A stretch of 64,000 nt of DNA from Burkholderiales bacterium (GTDB taxonomy: Bacteria; Pseudomonadota; Gammaproteobacteria; Burkholderiales; Burkholderiaceae_C), in assembly GCA_947453625.1 (NCBI GenBank), contig CANGHK010000004.1:1-64000 (forward strand), written 5' to 3'. The position numbers and the translations under genes are program-made. Shown here piece after piece: positions 18,784-27,056 of the stretch. The first letter of the stretch is position 1; every line of letters begins with the position of its first letter. The notes under the pieces are model-generated. The model ran no database searches. It was not told where the DNA came from and was given only the letters and a program-made list of their open reading frames with translations.

Positions 18784-20871
18784 ATGCCCACCCTGCCCGA
18801 ACCCCAGATCACCCGTTACCAGCGCTGGCTGCACGACAAGCGCGGCCTGCAGTTCGACGACTACGAGTCGCTGTGGCGCTGGTCGGTGACCGATCTGACA
18901 GGCTTCTGGGGCTCGATCTGGGATTACTTCGAGATCGCCTCACCCACGCCCTACCGCCAGGTGCTGAACGCCGAGCGCATGCCGGGCGCGAAGTGGTTCG
19001 ACGGCGCCCAAGTCAACTACGCGCGCCAGGTGCTGCGCCACGGCGAGGCGTCGCACGCCGCCGGCCACCCGGCGATCGTCTTTGCCGACGAAGCCCTGCT
19101 GGCGGCCGGCGCGCTGCGCGAAATCAGCTGGCCCGAGCTGAGGCGCCAGGTGGCGGCGATGGCACTGGCGCTCAGGCGCATGGGCGTGCAGCGCGGCGAC
19201 CGGGTAGCAGCGGTGCTGGCCAACACGCCCGAGACCGCAATCGTCTTCCTGGCCTGCGCCAGCCTGGGCGCGATCTGGTCGGTCTGCTCGCCCGACATGG
19301 GCCCGGTGGCGGTGCTCGACCGCTTCCGCCAGATCGCCCCCAAGGTGTTGATCGCCGCCGACGGCTACCGCTGGGGCGGCGTCGCCTACGACCGCCGGGC
19401 GGTGCTGGTCGAACTGCTGGCCGCGCTGCCCAGCGTCGAGCAACTGGTGCTGTGGCGGCGCGAGGATGGGCCGATCCAGGCAACGGCGGCTGGGACCGAC
19501 GATGCAGCGCGGTTCAGCGCGCCGCACCGTGCCATGCACGACCTGGCCACACTGCTGGCCGCCAGCGGCCCCGCGGTCGACGCCTTCGAGCCCGAGTGGC
19601 TGGCCTTCGACCACCCGCTGTGGGTGGTCTACTCCAGCGGCACCACCGGCCTGCCCAAACCCATCGTGCATGGCCATGGCGGCGTGGTCCTCGAGGGCCT
19701 GAAACTGGGCACGCTGCACAACAACCAGGGTCCGACGCGGCTGACCGGCGACCGCTTCCACTGGTTTTCGTCGACCGGCTGGATCATGTGGAACTGCCAG
19801 GTCGCCGGCCTGCTGGGCGGCACCACGGTCTGCATCTACGACGGCAACCCCGCGGGTGCCAACCGCCCCGGTACTGACGGCAAAGTGCAGGCCGACTGGG
19901 GCACGCTGTGGCGCTTTGCCGGCGCCAGCGGCGCGACCTTTTTCGGCTCGGGCGCGGCCTTCTACGCCGCCTGCCTGAAGGCCGGGGTCGAGCCGCAGCA
20001 ACAGGCCGACCTGTCGCGGCTGCGCGCGATCGGCTCCACCGGGTCGCCGCTGGCTGACGACGCCTACCGCTGGATCTGGTCCCGGCTGCCGCAAGTCGAC
20101 GGCCACGACATCTGGCTGACGCCGATGAGCGGGGGCACCGACTTCGCGGGCGCTTTCATCGCCGGCCTGCCCACGCTGCCGGTGGTGGCCGGCGAGATGC
20201 AGTGCCGCTGCCTGGGCGCGGCGGTCGAGGCCTGGAGCGAGGACGGCCAGCCCTTGCTCGACGCGGTGGGCGAACTGGTCTGCGTCAAGCCGATGCCGTC
20301 GATGCCACTCTGCCTGTGGGGCGACACCGACGGCAGCCGGCTGCGCGACAGCTATTTCGACATGTTCCCCGGCATCTGGCGCCACGGCGACTGGCTGCGG
20401 CTGGTGCCGCGGCCCGAGGCCGGCAGCACCGGCGCGATCATCTATGGGCGGAGTGACGCCACCATCAACCGCCACGGCGTGCGCATGGGCACCTCCGAGC
20501 TGTACCGCGCGGTCGAGGCCTTGCCCGAGGTGCTGGACAGTCTGGTGGTCGACCTGGAATACCTGGGCCGCGACAGCTGGATGCCCTTGTTCGTGGTGCT
20601 GCGCGACGGCCTGACGCTGGACGACGCGCTGAGCGCCAGGATCAAGGCCGAGGTGCGGCAGGCGCTGTCGCCGCGCCATGTGCCCAACGACGTGTTCCAG
20701 GTCGCCGCGCTGCCGCGCACGCTGTCGGGCAAGAAGATGGAATTGCCGGTCAAGAAGCTGCTGATGGGCGCGGCGCCCGACAGCGTGCTCAAGCGCGACG
20801 CGATGGTCAACGCCGACAGCGTGGATTGGTTCATCGCGCTGGCCCGCCAGCGCGCCGCGGCCGGCCACTGA
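18784..20871 (+). CDS. Acetoacetyl-CoA synthetase
   Basis: The enzyme activates acetoacetate with ATP and CoA. The ATG at 18784 gives MPTLPEPQITRYQRWL and 695 residues, in the AACS range and longer than acetyl-CoA synthetase. The AMP-binding P-loop reads VVYSSGTTGLPKPIVHGHGG. SSTGWIMWNCQVAGLLGG, GSTGSPL and TPMSGGTDFAGAFIAG are AACS-type motifs. RSDATINRHGVRMG and LPRTLSGKKMELPVKKLL near the end carry the catalytic lysine region. With the CoA-transferase at 21798-23142 it gives the cell two ways to handle acetoacetate. Confidence 0.88.
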   Translation: MPTLPEPQITRYQRWLHDKRGLQFDDYESLWRWSVTDLTGFWGSIWDYFEIASPTPYRQVLNAERMPGAKWFDGAQVNYARQVLRHGEASHAAGHPAIVFADEALLAAGALREISWPELRRQVAAMALALRRMGVQRGDRVAAVLANTPETAIVFLACASLGAIWSVCSPDMGPVAVLDRFRQIAPKVLIAADGYRWGGVAYDRRAVLVELLAALPSVEQLVLWRREDGPIQATAAGTDDAARFSAPHRAMHDLATLLAASGPAVDAFEPEWLAFDHPLWVVYSSGTTGLPKPIVHGHGGVVLEGLKLGTLHNNQGPTRLTGDRFHWFSSTGWIMWNCQVAGLLGGTTVCIYDGNPAGANRPGTDGKVQADWGTLWRFAGASGATFFGSGAAFYAACLKAGVEPQQQADLSRLRAIGSTGSPLADDAYRWIWSRLPQVDGHDIWLTPMSGGTDFAGAFIAGLPTLPVVAGEMQCRCLGAAVEAWSEDGQPLLDAVGELVCVKPMPSMPLCLWGDTDGSRLRDSYFDMFPGIWRHGDWLRLVPRPEAGSTGAIIYGRSDATINRHGVRMGTSELYRAVEALPEVLDSLVVDLEYLGRDSWMPLFVVLRDGLTLDDALSARIKAEVRQALSPRHVPNDVFQVAALPRTLSGKKMELPVKKLLMGAAPDSVLKRDAMVNADSVDWFIALARQRAAAGH

Positions 20872-20897
20872 AGCGTTGGGCGGCCACGCCGGTCCGG

Positions 20898-21653
20898 CTA
20901 GACGCCGAGCATCTGCCCGCCGTCGACCGCGATCACCTGGCCGGTGACCCAGCGCGCCTGGGTCGAGGCCAGGAACAAGGCGACCTCGGCGATCTCCTCG
21001 GGCGTGCCCATGCGGCCGAACGGAATGCCCTTGAGCGTGCGGTCGTAGAGCGCATCGCCGGCCTGCTTGCGCTGGTCCCAGACGCCGCCCGGAAATTCGA
21101 CCGAGCCCGGCGCGATGCAGTTCACGCGCACGCCCTGGTGGGCCAGCATCGCGGCCTGGCTGCGGGTGTAGCTCATCATCGCCGCCTTGACCGCGGCATA
21201 GGCCGGCGCCCGGGTGGACGGCCCGAAACCCGAGATCGACGAAATGTGGACGATGGCGCTGCCCGGGCTGGCCAGCAAGGCCGGCAGCGCGGCATGCGAG
21301 GCGCGCACCATCGCCATCACGTCCACCGACAGCCCGGCGGCCCAGCCGGCTTCGTCGTCGCCCATGCCGAAGCCCGAGGCGTTGTTGACCAGCACGTCGA
21401 TGCCGCCCAGCGCGGCAGCCGCCGCGCCGACATAGCCGGCCACCGCCGACGCGTCGGCCAAGTCGCAGGGCGCCGCATGCACCCGGTGGCCATGCCGCGA
21501 CAAGGCGTCGGCAGTGGCTTCCAGCGCCTGCGCGCCGCGGGCGCAGATCGAGACGTCGGCACCCGACGCCGCAAAACCCAGTGCGATGGCCCGGCCTATG
21601 CCCCGGCTGCCACCGGCGACGACGACGCGCTTGCCCAAGAAATCGAATGCCAT
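20898..21653 (-). CDS. Short-chain dehydrogenase/reductase
   Basis: The classical 251-residue SDR carries the cofactor loop GGSRGIGRAIA near residue 15. NNASG, the catalytic serine region ISSISGFGP, and the YAAVKA tyrosine-lysine pair follow. It ends with VTGQVIAVDGGQMLGV, as FabG-like and 3-hydroxyacyl reductases do. It is transcribed against the acetoacetyl-CoA synthetase and divergently from the CoA-transferase genes. Reduction of a 3-oxoacyl-CoA or a related ketone would fit the neighbours, but the substrate is inferred. Confidence 0.8.
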   Translation of the reverse strand: MAFDFLGKRVVVAGGSRGIGRAIALGFAASGADVSICARGAQALEATADALSRHGHRVHAAPCDLADASAVAGYVGAAAAALGGIDVLVNNASGFGMGDDEAGWAAGLSVDVMAMVRASHAALPALLASPGSAIVHISSISGFGPSTRAPAYAAVKAAMMSYTRSQAAMLAHQGVRVNCIAPGSVEFPGGVWDQRKQAGDALYDRTLKGIPFGRMGTPEEIAEVALFLASTQARWVTGQVIAVDGGQMLGV

Positions 21654-21797
21654 TCAGAGGTCTCCATAAGTTCAACACCATTGTGCCGACGGCCGCGCCG
21701 CCGCGCCTGTCGCGCCCGTCGCGTCGGTCGCGCCCCCGGGCACGGGCCGGCCGTTACAGTGCCGGCACATATTCACACCATTCCCTGGAGACAACGG

Positions 21798-22499
21798 ATG
21801 ATCGACAAGATTGCGGCGTCGGTGGCCGACGCGCTGGCCGACACCCCGGACGGCGCCACCGTGATGATCGGCGGCTTCGGCACCGCGGGCATCCCCAACG
21901 AGCTGATCGACGGCCTGATCGAACAGGGCGCGACCGACCTGGTCATCGTCAACAACAACGCCGGCAACGGTGACAGCGGATTGGCAGCCTTGCTCAAGGC
22001 CGGCCGGGTGCGCAAGATCATCTGCAGCTTTCCGCGCCAAGCCGACAGCCAGGTCTTCGACGCGCTCTACCGCAGCGGCAAGCTCGAGCTGGAACTGGTG
22101 CCGCAAGGCAATCTGGCCGAGCGCATCCGCGCCGCCGGCGCGGGCATAGGCGGCTTCTTCACCCCCACCGGCTACGGCACCGAACTGGCCAGGGGCAAGG
22201 AAACCCGCCAGATCAACGGCCGCGGCCATGTGCTGGAGCAACCCATCGCCGGCGACCTGGCGCTGATCAAGGCCGAAGCCGGCGACCGCTGGGGCAACCT
22301 GACCTACCGCATGGCCGCGCGCAACTTCGGTCCGGTGATGGCCACCGCCTGCAAGAAGACCGTGGCCACGGTGCACCGCATCGCCGCACTCGGCGAGCTC
22401 GACCCCGAGCATGTCGTCACCCCGGGCGTGTTCGTCCACCAGATCGTCTTGATCGAACGCCAGGCCACCCAGGCCGGCGGACTGCAGAAAGTGGCTTGA
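21798..22499 (+). CDS. 3-oxoacid CoA-transferase subunit A
   Basis: Family I CoA-transferases move CoA from succinyl-CoA to a 3-oxoacid such as acetoacetate or 3-oxoadipate. The 233-residue alpha subunit has the CoA-binding GGFGTAGIPNELIDG at residue ~21. NNNAGNGDSGLAALL and GIGGFFTPTGYGTELARGKE follow. The ATG at 21798 has GGAG ten bases upstream. The beta subunit gene starts one base after its stop, so the two are coupled. The sequence does not separate acetoacetate from 3-oxoadipate specificity. Confidence 0.88.
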   Translation: MIDKIAASVADALADTPDGATVMIGGFGTAGIPNELIDGLIEQGATDLVIVNNNAGNGDSGLAALLKAGRVRKIICSFPRQADSQVFDALYRSGKLELELVPQGNLAERIRAAGAGIGGFFTPTGYGTELARGKETRQINGRGHVLEQPIAGDLALIKAEAGDRWGNLTYRMAARNFGPVMATACKKTVATVHRIAALGELDPEHVVTPGVFVHQIVLIERQATQAGGLQKVA

Positions 22500-22500
22500 G

Positions 22501-23142
22501 ATGGCTTTCCAGAAACTGAGCAAGGACCAGCTTGCCGCCCGCGTGGCGCGCGACATCTTCGAGGGCGCCGTCGTCAACCTCGGCATCGGCATGCCCACCG
22601 CGGTGGCCAACCACATCCCGCGCAGCCGCGAGGTCTTGCTGCAGAGCGAGAACGGCATCCTCGGCATGGGCCCGGCGCCCGCCGCGGGGCTGGAGGACTA
22701 CGACCTGATCAACGCCGGCAAGCAGCCGGTGACGCTGCTGCCCGGCGGATCGTTCTTCCACCATGCCGACAGTTTTGCGCTGATGCGCGGCGGCCACCTC
22801 GACATCTGCGTGCTGGGCGCTTTCCAGGTCTCGGCCAGCGGCGATCTGGCCAACTGGCACACCGGCGAGCCCGACGCCATCCCGGCCGTGGGCGGTGCGA
22901 TGGACCTGGCGGTCGGCGCCAAGCAGACCTGGGTGATGATGGACTTGCTGACCAAGCAGGGCCAGAGCAAGGTGGTGGCGGCCTGCAGCTACCCGCTGAC
23001 CGGCATCGCCTGCGTCAAGCGCATCTACACCGACCACGCCACGCTGGCCTGCACGCCTGACGGCCTGCAGCTGATCGACAAGGTGGACGGGCTGGACCAC
23101 GCAGCGCTGGAAGCGCTGATCGGCCTGCCGGTGCGGGCTTGA
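22501..23142 (+). CDS. 3-oxoacid CoA-transferase subunit B
   Basis: The 213-residue beta subunit carries the catalytic glutamate in the SENG motif at residues 49-52 (E50). NLGIGMPTAVANHIP and GMGPAP precede and follow it. GGHLDICVLGAFQVSASGDL and VGGAMDLAVGAKQTW are typical of ScoB/PcaJ proteins. Its gene starts one base after subunit A, confirming a two-gene unit. Acetoacetate is the favoured substrate because of the acetoacetyl-CoA synthetase nearby. This is inference from context. Confidence 0.88.
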   Translation: MAFQKLSKDQLAARVARDIFEGAVVNLGIGMPTAVANHIPRSREVLLQSENGILGMGPAPAAGLEDYDLINAGKQPVTLLPGGSFFHHADSFALMRGGHLDICVLGAFQVSASGDLANWHTGEPDAIPAVGGAMDLAVGAKQTWVMMDLLTKQGQSKVVAACSYPLTGIACVKRIYTDHATLACTPDGLQLIDKVDGLDHAALEALIGLPVRA

Positions 23143-23152
23143 GGAGGCGGGC

Positions 23153-24913
23153 TTAAGCGACGCCGGGCGCGCCGGCCGGAGCGCCGCCCGTCGGCGCGAT
23201 CCCGGCCAGCGCCGCGTCGCGGATCTGGCGCTTCAGGATCTTGCCCGACGGCGTTCGCGGCAGCGGCTCATGGGCCAGCACGATGTGGCGCGGCAGCTCG
23301 AAGCGGGCCAGGTGGCCGGCCAGGAACTCGCGCAGCGCGTCGATGTCGAGCGCCGCGCTGGCGTAGACCGTGGCGCCGACCTCCTCGCCCAGGCGCTCGT
23401 CGGGGACGGCGTAGACCGCCGCTTCCATCACCTCGGGGTGCAGCAGCAGCGCGGCCTCGACCTGGCCGCAGCCTATGTTCTCGCCGCCGCGGATGATCAA
23501 GTCCTTGATGCGGTCGACGATGTAGACGAAGCCCTCGTCGTCGAACAGCGCCACGTCGCCGGTGCGGAACCAGTCGCCGTCGAAGGCCTGGGCATTGACC
23601 TCGGGCCGGTTCCAGTAGCCGGCAAACACCGAGCTGCCGCGCACCAGCAGCTCGCCGCGCTGGCCGACGGGCAACTCGGCGCCCAGCTCGTCCACCACCT
23701 TGAGCTGCAGCACCTGCGCGCAGCGGCCCGAGCTGGCCGGGTGCGTCAGGTAGTCCTCACCACCTATGCCGGCGCCGATGGCGTTGGTCTCGGTCATGCC
23801 CCAGCCGGTGCCGGGCATCGCGTTGGCAAAGCTGGCGCCGATCTGCCGCACCTGCTCGGGCGCCCGCGGCGCACCGCCGCCGCCCAGCACCAGCAGAGTG
23901 CTCAGGTCGTGGCGGCCGGACAAGGCCACCCGCACCAGGTCACCGGTCATCGCGGCCGGCGCGATCAACGAGCCCAGCCGTTCACGGTCGATCAACGCGG
24001 CGGCGGCGTCGGCGTCCCAACGGTGCATCGCCACGAGACGGCGCTGTGCCCGGTAACACGACAGGTAGCTGGCGTGCAGGCCGGTGACATGGAACAGCGG
24101 CACCGCCAACAGGGTGCCGGGCTGCTCGTCGGGCACGGCGGGCACGATGCCGGCACAGCGCTCGGCGATGGCGCGGTCCAGCTCCCAGGACAGCAGCGCC
24201 GACAGGATGTTGCGGTGGCTGGACACCACGCCTTTCGGGTGGCCGGTCGAGCCCGAGGTGTAGAGGATGGTGGCCGGGTCGTCCTGGGCGATGGTCACCG
24301 GCGGCATCGCCACGTCGCCGACAGCCGCCACCAGGTCCGACAGCCGCCGCACGCCCGGCGACAGCGCGGCGGCCGGGCGCACCGCCAGCACCTGCAGGCC
24401 GGGCAAGGGCTCGGCCTGGGCCAACCGGTCCAGCCGCTCGGCATCGGCGAACAAAACCGTTGCGCCGCTGTCGTGCAGCGCGTAGACCATCTCCTCGGTC
24501 TGCCAATGGGCGTTCATCGCCACCGCGACCGCGCCTATCGAGGTGACTGCCGTGAAGGCCAGCACCCACTCGGGGTAGTTGCGCATCGAGATCGCCACCC
24601 GGTCGCCGGGCTGCACGCCGCAGTCATGTACCAGCAAGTGGCCGATGCGCGAGGCCGCGGCCCAGGCCTGGTTGAAGCTCAGGCGCTCGTCATGGTAGGC
24701 CAGGAAAGGCAGGTCGGTGGCCGCGGCCTCGAACATCGCGCGCAGCGATGCCGGCGCGTTGCTGAACACCCGCAGGCTGCGGCTGCCGACCTGCGCGTCC
24801 TCCAGCGCGTAGAGCTGGCCGGGGGCGGTGAGATCGCGGATGGCCTGGCTGCGCGGCATGACGATCGGTGCTGAGGTGGATGGGGTGACTGGCTCGGGGG
24901 TCATCGCGGTCAT
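23153..24913 (-). CDS. Acyl-CoA synthetase (class I adenylate-forming)
   Basis: The ~586-residue ligase activates a carboxylic acid as an acyl-adenylate and then a CoA thioester. The P-loop reads ILYTSGSTGHPKGVVSSHRN. GWGMTETNA is the A5 motif, and WFRTGDVALFDDEGFVYIVDR is the hinge region. PRTPSGKILKRQIRD contains the catalytic lysine. The ATG at 24913 is preceded by AAAGGG inside the end of the upstream gene. The gene follows an enoyl-CoA hydratase gene after only five bases, so the two are co-transcribed. A medium- or branched-chain acid is plausible, but the specific substrate is not visible. Confidence 0.83.
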   Translation of the reverse strand: MTAMTPEPVTPSTSAPIVMPRSQAIRDLTAPGQLYALEDAQVGSRSLRVFSNAPASLRAMFEAAATDLPFLAYHDERLSFNQAWAAASRIGHLLVHDCGVQPGDRVAISMRNYPEWVLAFTAVTSIGAVAVAMNAHWQTEEMVYALHDSGATVLFADAERLDRLAQAEPLPGLQVLAVRPAAALSPGVRRLSDLVAAVGDVAMPPVTIAQDDPATILYTSGSTGHPKGVVSSHRNILSALLSWELDRAIAERCAGIVPAVPDEQPGTLLAVPLFHVTGLHASYLSCYRAQRRLVAMHRWDADAAAALIDRERLGSLIAPAAMTGDLVRVALSGRHDLSTLLVLGGGGAPRAPEQVRQIGASFANAMPGTGWGMTETNAIGAGIGGEDYLTHPASSGRCAQVLQLKVVDELGAELPVGQRGELLVRGSSVFAGYWNRPEVNAQAFDGDWFRTGDVALFDDEGFVYIVDRIKDLIIRGGENIGCGQVEAALLLHPEVMEAAVYAVPDERLGEEVGATVYASAALDIDALREFLAGHLARFELPRHIVLAHEPLPRTPSGKILKRQIRDAALAGIAPTGGAPAGAPGVA

Positions 24914-24918
24914 CTTGA

Positions 24919-25746
24919 TCAGCGCCCTTTGAAGACCGGCTCGCGCTTGTCGACAAAGGCCCGGGTGGCCTCGCGGTGGTCTTCGGTCTGGCCGCAGTGG
25001 ATATGGTGGGTGGCTTCCAGGTCCAGACAATCGTCGACCTCGCCGGCCATCGCCCGGTTCAGGTTTTCCTTCATGTAGCGGTAGGCCACGGTCGGGCCAT
25101 TGGCCAGGCGCAGCGCGATCTCGCGCGTCCGGGCCGCCAGGTCTTCGGGCGCGCAGACCCAGTTGGTCAGGCCGAGGCGCAAGGCCTCGTCGGCCGCCAC
25201 CCGGTCGGACAGGAAATACAGCTCGCGCGCCTTGGCCGACCCCACCAGCTGGGTCAGGAAGTAGCTGCCGCCGTAGTCGCCCGAGAAGCCCACGCGCGCG
25301 AACGCGGTGGTCAGGATGGCGTTGCTGGCCATGATGCGCAGGTCGCAGGCCAGTGCCAGCGACAGGCCGGCGCCGGCCGCCGCACCGGGCAGCGCGGCGA
25401 CGGTCGGCTTGGCCATCTTGAACAGCTTGCCGGCGGTGGCGCGCTGGTTGGCGCGCTGGCGGGCGATGGCCTCGTCTATCGTCATCGCGCCCACCGTGCC
25501 GTCACCCGCCGCGGCCATGCCCTTGACGTCGCCGCCGGCGCAAAAGCCCTTGCCGGCGCCGGTCAGCACGATGCACTTGACCGCCGGGTCGAACTCGGCC
25601 GCCGCCAGTTGCTGCTGCAGCGCCTGGTTCATCGCCCGCGACATCGCGTTGCGGGCGTCGGGCCGGTTCAGCGTCAGCGTCAGCACGCCGGCGTCCAGGC
25701 TGGCCAGCAGGTCGGGGGTGCCGGTGTCTAGGGCGGTGGCGGTCAT
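24919..25746 (-). CDS. Enoyl-CoA hydratase/isomerase family protein
   Basis: The 275-residue crotonase-fold protein has LNRPDARNAMS early and the oxyanion-hole stretch GKGFCAGGDVKGM near residue 68. GAAAGAGLSLALACDLRI is the second conserved block. The glutamate that usually catalyses hydration in the second block region is not obvious; GFSGDYGGSYFL carries an acidic residue at the family's active-site position. It could be a hydratase, an isomerase or a related enzyme. It lies first in a two-gene unit with the acyl-CoA synthetase. Confidence 0.82.
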   Translation of the reverse strand: MTATALDTGTPDLLASLDAGVLTLTLNRPDARNAMSRAMNQALQQQLAAAEFDPAVKCIVLTGAGKGFCAGGDVKGMAAAGDGTVGAMTIDEAIARQRANQRATAGKLFKMAKPTVAALPGAAAGAGLSLALACDLRIMASNAILTTAFARVGFSGDYGGSYFLTQLVGSAKARELYFLSDRVAADEALRLGLTNWVCAPEDLAARTREIALRLANGPTVAYRYMKENLNRAMAGEVDDCLDLEATHHIHCGQTEDHREATRAFVDKREPVFKGR

Positions 25747-25817
25747 GGCGGGTGGCTCCGGGTCAATAGGCTGCGGGGGTTGGAAGACATGCCGGGTCGG
25801 TGCGCGGACCGGGCGGC

Positions 25818-26690
25818 TCAGCGGTATTCGAAGTAGGCGTTGGAGACCACGGTCTTGCCGCCGACCCTTGCCTCGAACAGCAGCCGGCCGGGGCCGTCAT
25901 GCCAGCCGAGGAGGGTCAGGGTGTCGCCAGGGAAGACCGGCGACGAGAAGCGGACCTTGAGCGCCGCGAAACGCGCCGGATCGCCGGCGCACAGCGCGCC
26001 CAGCAGCATCTGGCCGCAGTGGCCGTAAGTGCACAGCCCGTGCAGGATGGGGGCGTCGAAGCCGCCGCTGCGCGCCGCCGCTGGGTCGATGTGCAGCGGG
26101 TTGTAGTCGCCCGACAAACGGTAAAGATGGGCCTGGTGGGGCGCGATCGTGGTCTGCACCTCGACATCCGGGGCGCGCGCAGGCACCTCCAGCCGGGTCG
26201 ACCGGCTGTGGCCCCGACCGTCGAAGGGTTCGATGTCGCCCAGCTGCTCGACACCGCGGCGGAACACGCCGGTGAAGATGCGCACGCAGGCCACGCCATC
26301 GGCGTCCTGCACCTCGCTCTCGAACTCGACGAAGGCCCCGCCCTTGCCGCGCGGATGCAGCGCCAGCAGGCGCGATCGCACGGCCACCGTTCCGGCCAGC
26401 GGCAAGGGCGCCAGCAACTCGATGCAGCGCTCGGCGTCTATCGTCATCGGCCCGGGCGATGGCGGCAGCGCGGCGGCGTCCAGCACCAGCCCGGCGCCGC
26501 CCCAGCGGATCGCGAAGGTCGGAAAAACCGCGAACTGCGGGTGGCCCTCGTAGACATAGCGCAGGTCGGTGCTGCCTATGCCCACCGCATACAGCAGCAC
26601 GTCGCGCTCGGCGTAAGTGATGGCTTGGGGCACGCTCCACGGTCCGGGAGCGTGGTCGGTCATCAGGGCTTGGGGGTGGTAGGTGGCCAT
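25818..26690 (-). CDS. MaoC-family dehydratase (double hotdog)
   Basis: The 290-residue protein has two hotdog domains. The C-terminal one carries the hydratase-2 motif in YRLSGDYNPLHIDPAAA, with Asp and His in the catalytic positions, and ILHGLCTYG after it. The N-terminal half contains YAVGIGSTDLRYVYEG and FAVFPTFAI, as in fungal and actinobacterial 2-enoyl-CoA hydratase 2 proteins. It would hydrate trans-2-enoyl-CoA to (R)-3-hydroxyacyl-CoA. It completes the acyl-CoA block and adjoins the molybdenum cofactor genes, where moaE would normally be expected. Confidence 0.82.
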   Translation of the reverse strand: MATYHPQALMTDHAPGPWSVPQAITYAERDVLLYAVGIGSTDLRYVYEGHPQFAVFPTFAIRWGGAGLVLDAAALPPSPGPMTIDAERCIELLAPLPLAGTVAVRSRLLALHPRGKGGAFVEFESEVQDADGVACVRIFTGVFRRGVEQLGDIEPFDGRGHSRSTRLEVPARAPDVEVQTTIAPHQAHLYRLSGDYNPLHIDPAAARSGGFDAPILHGLCTYGHCGQMLLGALCAGDPARFAALKVRFSSPVFPGDTLTLLGWHDGPGRLLFEARVGGKTVVSNAYFEYR

Positions 26691-26774
26691 GGGCGATTGT
26701 GGCCAGGGCCCCGGCCGCCAGACTGTGCCGGGCGTGACAGGGTTAATGCCCTGACCCCGAGGCCACCAGGCCGC

Positions 26775-27047
26775 TCAGCCGCCGGTCACCGGCGGGAAGA
26801 AGGCCACCTCGGCGCCGGCCGGCACTGCGGTGGCTTCATCGGCCATCACCTGGTTGAGCGCGCAGCGCAGCGCCCGGCCGCGCGCCAGCAGTTCGGCATG
26901 GCGGCCGCCGCGGGCGATCAGCGCATCGCGCAACTGGCCCAGGGTCTGGCCGACCGGCAGCGCGACGGACTCGCTGGCGCCCAGCGCTTCACGCAGCGCG
27001 GCGAAATAGCGCACCGTCAGGGTGTGGGTCTCGGGGTTGTCGCTCAT
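26775..27047 (-). CDS. moaD: Molybdopterin synthase sulfur carrier subunit
   Basis: MoaD carries a C-terminal thiocarboxylate that provides the dithiolene sulfurs of molybdopterin. The ~90-residue ubiquitin-like protein has TVRYFAALREALG at the start and ends in FFPPVTGG, the essential Gly-Gly tail. The ATG at 27047 is preferred; a GTG at 27056 would abut the moeA stop. It directly follows moeA. The partner subunit MoaE is not encoded in this window. Confidence 0.88.
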   Translation of the reverse strand: MSDNPETHTLTVRYFAALREALGASESVALPVGQTLGQLRDALIARGGRHAELLARGRALRCALNQVMADEATAVPAGAEVAFFPPVTGG

Positions 27048-27056
27048 CGCGCTCAC

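Noticed and set aside
18940-21681. Very long minus-strand open frame across acetoacetyl-CoA synthetase and the SDR
   Set aside because: It runs opposite to well-supported coding genes, has Arg/Gly/Ala-rich composition and no family motif. Long antisense frames are expected at this GC content.
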